From contig DATANR010000299.1 in assembly GCA_036266155.1 (NCBI GenBank), forward strand, positions 1 to 9,248: a stretch of DNA of 9,248 bases. Reading direction: 5' to 3'. The position numbers were made by a program, and so were the translations under genes. Of the stretch, positions 1-6,133 are shown one piece after another. This stretch comes from SIAJ01 sp036266155 (GTDB lineage Bacteria > Planctomycetota > Planctomycetia > Gemmatales > Gemmataceae). A model generated the notes under the pieces. That model ran no database searches. It worked only from the letters and a program-made list of their open reading frames with translations, and was not told the origin of the DNA. Position 1 is the stretch's first letter, and each line of letters starts with the position of its first letter.

Positions 1-72
1 ACCGAACGCGGCCGACGCATCTTGGGCGAAACGCTCCAAGCCTACCGCCGCTACCACGCCCAAGCGGCGTGA
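1..72 (+). CDS. C-terminal end of an unidentified protein (partial)
   Basis: Frame 1 is open from the window edge to a TGA at 70-72 and gives 23 residues ending GETLQAYRRYHAQAA. The tail is basic and probably helical, and it carries no motif I can assign to a family. A strong terminator-like hairpin follows about 25 bases later, which fits a genuine gene end. The start and function lie outside the window, so only the reading frame and the stop are supported. Confidence 0.5.
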   Translation, partial: TERGRRILGETLQAYRRYHAQAA

Positions 73-96
73 TTACAACGACTTTCAGCAGTCGAA

Positions 97-123
97 AACT
101 TCTCCGCATCTTGCGGGGAAGTT
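97..123 (+). terminator. Terminator-like hairpin after the first gene
   Basis: Bases 97-108 pair with 112-123 to form a 12-bp stem with one G-T pair and a 3-base loop. It lies 24 bases past the stop at 72 and before the next gene. No T run follows, so it is not a classical intrinsic terminator. It could be a terminator of the U-poor kind, an mRNA 3' end stabiliser, or a palindromic repeat. A TATAAC box at 138-143 could be the -10 of a promoter for the next gene, but no good -35 is seen. Confidence 0.45.
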
Positions 124-174
124 CAGAAGAAAGACCCTATAACGAGCGCTACCAAACTCTAAACCTCTCCATCA

Positions 175-996
175 ATGAAACTCGGCCTCATCAACTCCGC
201 GTGGGCCCAGGCGGGCCGCGACACGGCTTACGGCATTCGCATGACCAAGGAGATCGGCTTCGACTCGATCGACATCTTCGCCGATCCGCTCGACATCGAT
301 GCCCGCGAGCGCCGGCTCATTCGCACCGAATGCGAGAAAGCCAACCTGCCGATCGTCAGCGTCGCGTGCGTCGCCGTAGGTCTGATCGATTTCAACCCAT
401 CGGTCCAGAGCTTTCACGTCGATCGCTGCCAGGCCTATCTCGATTTCTGCTTCGAGTTGAGCGCCACAAACCTGCTGCTCGTGCTCGGCGAGTACATCTG
501 GGAACGGCAAGTGATCCCACCCGCGGAGCAATGGCAGACGGCTGTCCGCAATTGCCGGCAACTTGGCAACTACGCGGCCGCTCTGGGTCTACAAATCGCT
601 CTGGAGTTGGAGCCGTTCAAGCTATCGCTGCTCAATGACGTCGATAGCATGGTTAGCTTCATCGATGAGGTGAATCACCCCGCGGTGCGTGCAAACATTG
701 ACGTCTCGCACCTGCAACTCGCCAAGGTGGCCCCGGAAGAACTTCGGCGTCTGAAGGGCAAGGCGATCCACGTCCACATCAGCGACTGTGACGGCAAGGT
801 CCACGGCGACCTTCCTCCGGGCCACGGCGTCGTCGACTTCGCTCCATACTTGCGCGAGATCAAGAATCTGGGCATCGATGGAGCGGTGAGCATCGAACTC
901 GAATATTCGCCGGAGCCAGCGAAGATTGCGGAGTGGGTCAAGGAGGCGTACACGGCGACGGATCGGCTGATGAAAGACGCGGGTTTGCGAGGCTAA
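175..996 (+). CDS. Sugar phosphate isomerase/epimerase-like TIM-barrel protein
   Basis: The 273-residue product fits the xylose-isomerase-like TIM-barrel family (AP endonuclease family 2 fold, IolE/IolI, hydroxypyruvate isomerase and tagatose/psicose epimerase relatives), whose members are usually 260-300 residues. It begins MKLGLINSAWA, a typical first beta strand, with no signal peptide, so it should be cytoplasmic. Likely divalent-metal ligands are spaced as in the family: Glu146 in ALELEP, Asp176 and His179 in NIDVSH, His201 in HVHISD, and Glu241 or Glu243 in SIELEY. The HVHISDCDG segment followed by GHG is typical of epimerase/isomerase members rather than endonuclease IV. The expected activity is metal-dependent isomerisation or epimerisation of a keto-sugar or sugar acid, but the substrate cannot be read from sequence. 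The ATG at 175 is the natural start because it begins the first barrel strand; no clear Shine-Dalgarno site precedes it. The next gene on the strand is an unrelated kinase. Confidence 0.85.
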   Translation: MKLGLINSAWAQAGRDTAYGIRMTKEIGFDSIDIFADPLDIDARERRLIRTECEKANLPIVSVACVAVGLIDFNPSVQSFHVDRCQAYLDFCFELSATNLLLVLGEYIWERQVIPPAEQWQTAVRNCRQLGNYAAALGLQIALELEPFKLSLLNDVDSMVSFIDEVNHPAVRANIDVSHLQLAKVAPEELRRLKGKAIHVHISDCDGKVHGDLPPGHGVVDFAPYLREIKNLGIDGAVSIELEYSPEPAKIAEWVKEAYTATDRLMKDAGLRG

Positions 997-1029
997 CGTT
1001 TAGCGTCCCGACGAGACGACCGCTAAACG
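997..1029. repeat. 9-bp inverted repeat between epimerase and kinase genes
   Basis: CGTTTAGCG at 997-1005 is the exact reverse complement of CGCTAAACG at 1021-1029, with a 15-base spacer. The first arm begins directly after the epimerase stop codon, and the second ends 13 bases before the kinase ATG. It fills most of the 46-bp gap. There is no T run, so a weak terminator, an mRNA-stabilising hairpin or a dispersed palindromic repeat are all possible. No other copy is seen in the window. Confidence 0.5.
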
Positions 1030-1042
1030 ACGTTCCGCTAGA

Positions 1043-2752
1043 ATGGCATTTCCGCCGCCACCCCGGAATCCGATGGCCGACACGACCGACCCCACGCGAC
1101 CGACTGCCGAGAATGCTCCCGCGGAAGATCATTCTGGCCGCGTCCTGAGCGATTTTGAATTGGTGCGTCGAATCGGCGTCGGCGGCATGGGCCAAGTCTA
1201 TCTCGCACGACAGCGCAGTCTTAAGCGGCAAGTCGCGATCAAGATTCTGCGCGGCGAACTCGCGGCCAATGTAACAGCGCTTCGGCGCTTCCAGGCGGAG
1301 GCGGAGGCCGTCGCCAACATCACGCACGCCCACATCGTGCAGGTCTATGCGATCGGCGAGGATCAGGGCCTCCATTACATGGCCCTGGAGTACATGGACG
1401 GCCGCAATCTGCGCGATGAGCTCGAGCGCAAAGGTGTCCCGGAACTGCCGCATGCGCTGAAGATCATGCGGCAAGTCGCGAGTGCGCTTGAGCGGGCCGG
1501 CGAACTTGGCTTTGTGCATCGCGACATCAAGCCGGAGAACATCCTTCAATCGAAAAAGGGCGAGGTCAAAGTTGCCGACTTCGGACTATCACGCTGCTTT
1601 ACTTCGGACGCGCCGCTGAATCTCACCCAGAGCGGCGTCACCATGGGGACGCCGCTGTACATGAGTCCAGAGCAAGTGCGTGGCCAGCCGGTCGACCCGC
1701 GGTCGGATATCTATTCGTTCGGCGTCACCTGCTTTCACATGCTGGCCGGCGAGCCGCCGTTCCGCGGTGCGACCGCCTTTGACGTGGCACTTCAGCACGT
1801 GCAAGGCGAAGTGCGGCCGCTCGGTTCCATTCGCCCCGATCTGCCGCCGGAACTCTGTGCGATCGTGCACAAGATGATGGCCCGGCGACCGGAAGATCGC
1901 TATCAGTCGGCCCGCGAGATCCTCAACGATTTGGATCGCCTGAAGGACGGCGTCGGCTTGCTCCCGGTCGCCGCACCCACGCTGGGATCGAGCGTCTTCG
2001 TGCCTGCACTGGGCAGCAGCGGCACCTCAATCATGCCGGTCGGCCAAACCTCGTTGATGACGCAGGCCGTGCCTGCAAGCGTTGGGCTTTGGCGGTACAT
2101 CGTGGTGGGCTTGCTTGCACTGTCGGCAGTTGGCGGTGGGGCTGCTCTGCACTGGAGCCAGACGCCCACGGCAGCTTCGACAAGTATCAATCCCAACGAC
2201 GCGCTAGCCGACATTGACCCGCCGCCGAGTTCTCTTCACGAGAAGGACTTGAAACGGCGAATCCACGAAAAGGGCCTGCGAGTCGATGCCGTAGCCGATG
2301 ATTTGCTCGAACTGGCCGAGTTGTATATCAAGGACCGGCGCTTCGATGACGCTCTTAAGCTGTTCGATGCTGACGCCGTCCGGAAGCTCGGAGCATTTGA
2401 CTCCACGGCCAAGAGTACGGGGCGCGACGCCGAGTTAGTCAACATCATTTCCGGCCTCGGTAAGGGCATCGTGCTCGCTTACCAGGATCGGGCCGACGAT
2501 TCGATTGCGGAGTTCCTGAAGGTCATGCGGGCCTACCCGCCGACACCGCTCAAAAAAGATGTCATCCCACCGAAGGTGCGGCCTGCCGCGCTTGGCCTGC
2601 TTGAACAGTTCTTCTCGCACACCACAACTGGAGCCAACTGGAAGCGCTTGGTCGGCGAGGCCCTTGACCGCGACGAGAAAAATCTGGGTAAGCTGCCCGA
2701 CGAAATGAAGCGGTTGCGCTTGTTGCCGGCCAAGGGGCCAATCCGGGGTTGA
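1043..2752 (+). CDS. Membrane-anchored Hanks-type Ser/Thr protein kinase with TPR-like C-terminal region
   Basis: The 569-residue product has a complete kinase domain at about residues 38-300. It shows the glycine-rich loop IGVGGMGQVY (44-53), the ATP-binding lysine in VAIK (Lys67), HRDIKPEN (159-166) with catalytic Asp161, DFG (179-181), GTPLYMSPEQ (202-211) with SPE in place of APE, and SDIYSFG (221-227) with the structural Asp222. All catalytic residues are present, so it should be active. A linker rich in Gly, Ser and Pro leads to one membrane helix at about 352-370. The last 200 residues should lie outside the cytoplasm. They contain two TPR-like helical pairs, roughly 418-442 and 472-500, that may bind a partner or ligand; this is inferred. 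The ATG at 1073 (MADTTDP) is an equally plausible start, since the first ten residues are proline-rich and neither start has a clear ribosome site. The stop is 89 bp before the lipoprotein ATG, so the two may be co-transcribed. Substrates are unknown. Confidence 0.93.
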   Translation: MAFPPPPRNPMADTTDPTRPTAENAPAEDHSGRVLSDFELVRRIGVGGMGQVYLARQRSLKRQVAIKILRGELAANVTALRRFQAEAEAVANITHAHIVQVYAIGEDQGLHYMALEYMDGRNLRDELERKGVPELPHALKIMRQVASALERAGELGFVHRDIKPENILQSKKGEVKVADFGLSRCFTSDAPLNLTQSGVTMGTPLYMSPEQVRGQPVDPRSDIYSFGVTCFHMLAGEPPFRGATAFDVALQHVQGEVRPLGSIRPDLPPELCAIVHKMMARRPEDRYQSAREILNDLDRLKDGVGLLPVAAPTLGSSVFVPALGSSGTSIMPVGQTSLMTQAVPASVGLWRYIVVGLLALSAVGGGAALHWSQTPTAASTSINPNDALADIDPPPSSLHEKDLKRRIHEKGLRVDAVADDLLELAELYIKDRRFDDALKLFDADAVRKLGAFDSTAKSTGRDAELVNIISGLGKGIVLAYQDRADDSIAEFLKVMRAYPPTPLKKDVIPPKVRPAALGLLEQFFSHTTTGANWKRLVGEALDRDEKNLGKLPDEMKRLRLLPAKGPIRG

Positions 2753-2841
2753 GACGGTCAGTCGGCCTTGCATCTTTCCCCCAGCCTCGCTATTTTCCCG
2801 CCCGCCCGAGTCATGCCCCCCTCACCGCATGGACGCGGTTC

Positions 2842-3948
2842 ATGATTCCAAAATTCACCGGCCGTTCGGCCGTCCTGCTTCTCATTGTCGCCACCGGCTG
2901 CGGTGTTGTCGGCCCTCGCCGCGACACCGTTACGCGTGGTCCAAAGAATAAGAGCCCTGAGATTGCGATGGGCGGCAAGTCGACGCGCGAGCCGCCGCTC
3001 GCAGACCCGTCGAGCATGATCCCACCCAAACCGAACATGGACGATCTGGTGCCGGCGATTCCAGCCTCGCCGGGCAAGGAAGAGATCGCCATCACGCCGT
3101 TGCCGGAGAAGACCGGAGTCGTTCCCGCGTCCGGGATCGTGACGCCGGACGGTCTGACCACTCGACCGCCTCTCGAACGAGCGCGGGCCGTCGCGGAAGA
3201 GCCGATCAAGACTGCCGCCGCGACCGAGCCAATTGTCGAATCCAATCTGGATGCCGTGCGCCGCATCGCGAAACGGGCCACCGAGCGCTACAACCAGATG
3301 GAAGGTTTCGAGTGCCGGCTGACGCGCCGCGAGATGGTCGGCAAGCAAGCGATGCCGCAGGAAGAGCTGCAGTACAGATTCCGCCGCGAGCCGTACAGCT
3401 TGCACATCAAGTGGATTGGCTTGGAAGCCCAGGGGCGCGAACTCGTATACGTTGCCGGCAAGTATGACGGCAAAGTGCAGATCATGACGGGCAAGGGCGA
3501 CAGCATGATCGTCGGCGCCGGTTACAAGGTGTCGCGCTTGCCGACGGATAAGGAAGTTCGCGGCAAAGCACGCTACGACATCCGCGAAGGTGGCATGGGC
3601 CTTTCGATTCAATGGCTCGGCAAGGTCGTCGGCGTTATGGAACGTGACCCCAGCCAGGCCAAGCGAATGAAATACCTCGGTATCGTGAAGGGTCGGCCCG
3701 AGTGCCCAAGCGGCCTGGAGGCCGTCGAAGAACTGATTCCGCCAGACTGGGAGCCGCTGCTGCCCAAGGGCGGCAAACGCACGACCTACTTCGACCCCGA
3801 TCCGGCGTCGCCGTCCTATGGTCTGCCGATCCTGGTGGCCGCGTTCAACGACGCCGGTCGCGAAGTGGAATACTACTTCTTCGATCACTTGCACCCGACT
3901 CGACCCGCGGACGCCGACTTCGACATCGAACGGCTCTGGCGGAAGTAG
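2842..3948 (+). CDS. DUF1571-type lipoprotein
   Basis: The frame is open from a TTG at 2749 that overlaps the kinase stop, but the ATG at 2842 starts a convincing lipoprotein signal: Lys4 and Arg8, then AVLLLIVATG, then Cys20. I therefore choose 2842, which gives 368 residues. After Cys20 comes a Pro-rich low-complexity linker to about residue 130, then a folded domain from about 135 to the end. It opens NLDAVRRIAKRATERYNQME and contains FECRLTRRE, RFRREPYSLHIKWIG and GRELVYVAGKYDGK. I recognise this as resembling DUF1571, a family common in planctomycetes. Its pattern of an extracted-lipid or LolA-like beta sheet is only my inference. The protein should be anchored in a membrane and face the periplasm. 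Function is unknown. The upstream kinase also projects a domain across the membrane, so the two could act in the same compartment. The stop codon at 3946-3948 runs into a palindromic repeat. Confidence 0.8.
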   Translation: MIPKFTGRSAVLLLIVATGCGVVGPRRDTVTRGPKNKSPEIAMGGKSTREPPLADPSSMIPPKPNMDDLVPAIPASPGKEEIAITPLPEKTGVVPASGIVTPDGLTTRPPLERARAVAEEPIKTAAATEPIVESNLDAVRRIAKRATERYNQMEGFECRLTRREMVGKQAMPQEELQYRFRREPYSLHIKWIGLEAQGRELVYVAGKYDGKVQIMTGKGDSMIVGAGYKVSRLPTDKEVRGKARYDIREGGMGLSIQWLGKVVGVMERDPSQAKRMKYLGIVKGRPECPSGLEAVEELIPPDWEPLLPKGGKRTTYFDPDPASPSYGLPILVAAFNDAGREVEYYFFDHLHPTRPADADFDIERLWRK

Positions 3949-3968
3949 GACAGGTTTCCAACCTGTCC
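3948..3968. repeat. Palindromic repeat, copy 1 (9-bp arms)
   Basis: GGACAGGTT at 3948-3956 and AACCTGTCC at 3960-3968 are perfect inverted arms around a 3-base loop. The first base is the last base of the TAG stop of the lipoprotein gene. A second copy lies in opposite orientation at 4239-4259. The unit reads GTAGGACAGGTTT-N-CAACC in both when oriented alike. It can fold as a hairpin in either transcript, so it may serve as a transcript end or be a dispersed REP-like repeat. Confidence 0.7.
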
Positions 3969-3999
3969 CGACGCCGCAGATTCGTTTCTTCCGGAATTG

Positions 4000-4038
4000 A
4001 GAGATTGCCAACACATACATAGGGGGTTGGCAATCTCT
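4000..4038. terminator. 13-bp perfect hairpin, possible bidirectional terminator
   Basis: AGAGATTGCCAAC at 4000-4012 is the exact reverse complement of 4026-4038, with a 13-base loop. It lies about 50 bases past the lipoprotein stop, between two converging transcription units, so it could end transcripts from either side. Neither arm is followed by a clean T run, so it may equally be a palindromic repeat. It is distinct in sequence from the GGACAGGTT pair that flanks it. Confidence 0.5.
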
Positions 4039-4238
4039 GCCTGCATTTTCGCGCCCATCTCAATGCCAGCAAAGCAGATGGGTTGAAAATGCCGAGCCGA
4101 AAATTCTAGCGCATGGAACCCCCAGAAAGCCGCGCCGACTGGTAACGCCCGCGCGGCCTGCTGCACGCCGGCTACACTCGTTCCACAGCAAAAGTTCCAT
4201 TTCGTTGCACGAGCCAGTTTCATTGCAAAGCCGTCCCC

Positions 4239-4259
4239 GGACAGGTTGCAAACCTGTCC
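4239..4259. repeat. Palindromic repeat, copy 2 (inverted relative to copy 1)
   Basis: GGACAGGTT at 4239-4247 and AACCTGTCC at 4251-4259 flank a GCA loop. Read on the minus strand it gives GTAGGACAGGTTTGCAACC, matching copy 1 at 3946-3968 apart from one loop base. It starts about 10 bases beyond the phosphatase stop. Both copies thus lie just past a stop codon, each in the orientation of the gene it follows. Confidence 0.7.
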
Positions 4260-4269
4260 TACCAACTGC

Positions 4270-4899
4270 CTACGCTGCGACGCCTTGCAGATGGAACGAT
4301 GTGTTGAGCATGGCGACCGTCGTCTTCCCGTGACGGCGGCGAAGGACGGAGATGCCGCAGTTGTCGAGCGAAACGGCGCGAGCGCGGGCTGGCCCCAATC
4401 CAAGCACGCCAGCCAGATAGGTGCGATTGACCACGTGATGTGAAACGACGGCGATCGTCGCTCCTTCATGTCGCGCGAGGATCTCGTCAATCGCGTGCGT
4501 CGCTCGGTCGTGCACCTGGCGAAAATTCTCGCCGCCACGATAGCCGTGCAGGGCCGGATCGCTGTGATAGCGTGCGTACTCTTCCGGCTCCGCCTGTTTG
4601 ATCTCTTCCCAACTCCGTCCCTCCCACACGCCGACGTCGCATTCGGTCAATTCGGGAACACCGACAGGAGCAAGCCCATGCGGCTCAGCGATGATCCTGG
4701 CCGTCTGCAACGCACGTTTGAGCGGCGACGAATAGATGAACTCGATCGGCTGAAGCGCCAGAAAATCGCGTGTCGCCGTTGCTTGGCGGATGCCGATCGG
4801 CGCCAGGTCGGTGTCGATGCCGCACCCCTGGAGCTTGGCCGGCTTCTGCAAGTTCGCCGGCGTCGCCGCATGGCGGATGAGGTAGAGGGTGGTTTGCAT
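4270..4899 (-). CDS. Histidine phosphatase superfamily protein (phosphoglycerate mutase-like)
   Basis: The 209-residue product opens MQTTLYLIRHAAT, the phosphohistidine motif of the branch 1 histidine phosphatases. His10 is the likely phosphorylated residue, with Arg9; the usual RHG is RHA here. Other family marks are YSSPLKRALQTA with Arg62, the ELTECDVGVWEGRSW segment with acidic Glu86, and VVSHHVVNR with the second catalytic His154, where the usual SHG reads SHH. Length is typical for CobC/GpmB-like cytoplasmic phosphatases. Likely substrates are small phosphomonoesters such as alpha-ribazole phosphate, phosphoglycerate or sugar phosphates, and the sequence does not decide between them. 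It is the last gene of a four-gene minus-strand cluster, with its ATG three bases beyond the stop of the small upstream gene. AGGAGG lies about 14 bases before the ATG, farther than ideal. Confidence 0.88.
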   Translation of the reverse strand: MQTTLYLIRHAATPANLQKPAKLQGCGIDTDLAPIGIRQATATRDFLALQPIEFIYSSPLKRALQTARIIAEPHGLAPVGVPELTECDVGVWEGRSWEEIKQAEPEEYARYHSDPALHGYRGGENFRQVHDRATHAIDEILARHEGATIAVVSHHVVNRTYLAGVLGLGPARARAVSLDNCGISVLRRRHGKTTVAMLNTSFHLQGVAA

Positions 4900-4902
4900 G
4901 GC

Positions 4903-5097
4903 TTACTCGGTTGCCTCCTGCTCCCGAAAACTCAACTCAGCCGCCACGACGCGGGCCAACACGAGGACGAGTTGCTTCTGCCGATCGGACCCGTCGCGGT
5001 CACCGGCCGCGAGTCGTTCGATCTCCGGCCGCAGCGCCCGCAGGCTGGCCCACAGTTGGTCGCGCTCGGCGGTTTCCTGGGCGGACAAGTTATCCAT
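4903..5097 (-). CDS. Small hypothetical protein between pdxA-like and phosphatase genes
   Basis: A 64-residue frame reads MDNLSAQETAERDQLWASLR at its start. It is charged and probably all helical, with no signal peptide, cysteines or membrane segment. I do not recognise the family. The ATG at 5097 is preferred over a TTG two codons upstream because GGAGAG sits six bases before it, one of the better ribosome sites in the window. It begins 21 bases after the pdxA-like stop and ends 3 bases before the phosphatase ATG, so it fits the operon spacing. The tight fit and the ribosome site support a real gene, while lack of homology knowledge keeps the call moderate. A small partner or regulator of a neighbouring enzyme is possible but unproven. 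Confidence 0.6.
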   Translation of the reverse strand: MDNLSAQETAERDQLWASLRALRPEIERLAAGDRDGSDRQKQLVLVLARVVAAELSFREQEATE

Positions 5098-5118
5098 CGG
5101 CAACTCTCCGCTGTAGTC

Positions 5119-6111
5119 CTAACCGATTGCCGTCGCGCTCGCAAGCCGGGTCGCCACATCCGCGGCCGTCACCAGCGAGCCTGCGTCCGCCACGCCGCGG
5201 CCCGCGATGTCGTACGCGGTCCCGTGGGCGACGCTCGTCCGGATGATCGGCAGCCCCACGGTGATGTTGACACAGCGCGGCCCGCAACGCAATTTCATCG
5301 CGATGTGCCCTTCGTCGTGATACATCGCCACGATACCGTCAAAGTCACCTTTATGGGCGCGAACGAACAACGTGTCCGCGGGCCACGGGCCAGTTGCGTC
5401 GATTCCTTCGGCACGGCCCGCGGCGACGGCCGGCGCGATGATGCGGGCCTCCTCGTCGCCAAACAGTCCGCCATCGCTGGCGTGCGGATTTAAGGCGGCG
5501 ACGCCAATCCGCGCCGGGCGGTCAAGCAACCGCGGCAAGAGCCGATTGAGCAGGCGGACTTTCTCGAGGACTGCCGAAGTAGTGAGACCGGCAAACACGT
5601 CGCGCAGCGCGATGTGCAGCGTCACATGCGCCACCGCGATGCCGTCGCCCCAGAGGACCATGGCGAACTCTTTGGTCCCCGTCCGCTCGGCCAGAATCTC
5701 CGTGTGTCCCGGATGCTTGACGCCGGCCGCGTGCAAGCCCTCTTTGTGCAATGGGCACGTGACGATCGCGTCGGCCTCGCCGGCCATCGTCAAATCGATG
5801 GCCTTGCAAAGGAAGTCATACGCGGCTTGCCCGGCGGCAGCGCTCACGCGACCAACCGCCACGTCCTTCAGATTCGCAGTCGTCGCCGAGAGGACCGGGA
5901 TGACGTGCTCGGCGGGGGAAGCGTCACCGACGCGCTGGATCGATTGAACCCGAGCCGGGCTGCCGGCGAGACGGATGCCGCGCTCGATCCAATCGGCGTC
6001 CCCGACGACCACGGGCCGGGCACGTTCGACGAGCCGCGGCCAGGCGCACGCGACAATCTCCGGGCCGATCCCCGCGATGTCGCCAAGCGTGATGAGCAAA
6101 CGCGGATGCAT
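5119..6111 (-). CDS. pdxA: PdxA-family 4-phosphate dehydrogenase (PdxA2-like motifs)
   Basis: The 330-residue product matches the length and motif order of the PdxA family of NAD-dependent, metal-dependent beta-decarboxylating dehydrogenases. It has GDIAGIGPEI near the N-terminus (usually GDPAGIGPE), KHPGHTE with substrate residues His136 and Thr137, and three likely metal ligands: His166 in THEL-type context TLHIALR, His210 in LNPHAS, and His265 in MYHDEGH. It also has PADTLF (245-250) and GLPIIRTSVAHGTAYDIAG (286-304). The classical role is oxidation of 4-phosphohydroxy-L-threonine in pyridoxal phosphate synthesis. However, YHDEGHIAMK and HGTAYDIAG resemble PdxA2-type proteins, which act on four-carbon sugar-acid phosphates such as D-threonate or D-erythronate 4-phosphate. 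The substrate is therefore open. It should be cytoplasmic and dimeric. The ATG at 6111 has no clear ribosome site. The stop of the flippase-like gene is 22 bases upstream. Confidence 0.92.
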   Translation of the reverse strand: MHPRLLITLGDIAGIGPEIVACAWPRLVERARPVVVGDADWIERGIRLAGSPARVQSIQRVGDASPAEHVIPVLSATTANLKDVAVGRVSAAAGQAAYDFLCKAIDLTMAGEADAIVTCPLHKEGLHAAGVKHPGHTEILAERTGTKEFAMVLWGDGIAVAHVTLHIALRDVFAGLTTSAVLEKVRLLNRLLPRLLDRPARIGVAALNPHASDGGLFGDEEARIIAPAVAAGRAEGIDATGPWPADTLFVRAHKGDFDGIVAMYHDEGHIAMKLRCGPRCVNITVGLPIIRTSVAHGTAYDIAGRGVADAGSLVTAADVATRLASATAIG

Positions 6112-6133
6112 GAAGAATTTGTAGGCGGCCGCG

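Larger units (their letters stand above)
3949..4269. other. Intergenic region between convergent genes, three hairpins and no gene
   Basis: This 321-bp gap separates the + strand lipoprotein gene from the - strand phosphatase gene. It holds three perfect inverted repeats, at 3948-3968, 4000-4038 and 4239-4259. The short open frames in it have no recognisable domain and overlap the palindromes, so I see no gene. The middle part (about 4040-4235) is less structured and somewhat richer in A and T than the flanking genes. Bidirectional transcription termination is the simplest role. Confidence 0.6.

Noticed and set aside
938..1549. A 203-codon minus-strand frame across the kinase N-terminal region.
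   Set aside because: It is a shadow of the kinase catalytic domain, whose conserved motifs all lie on the + strand.
2758..4020. A 420-codon minus-strand open frame opposite the lipoprotein gene.
   Set aside because: It is antisense to a gene with a clear lipoprotein signal and domain. High GC content creates long mirror frames, and its product has no recognisable motifs.
4060..4251. A 63-codon minus-strand frame inside the convergent gap.
   Set aside because: It overlaps a palindromic repeat, has no ribosome site or recognisable domain, and no promoter was found.
4468..5493. A 341-codon + strand frame opposite the phosphatase, small gene and PdxA-family gene.
   Set aside because: It crosses three well-supported genes on the other strand and shows only Arg/Gly-rich composition typical of antisense GC-rich frames.
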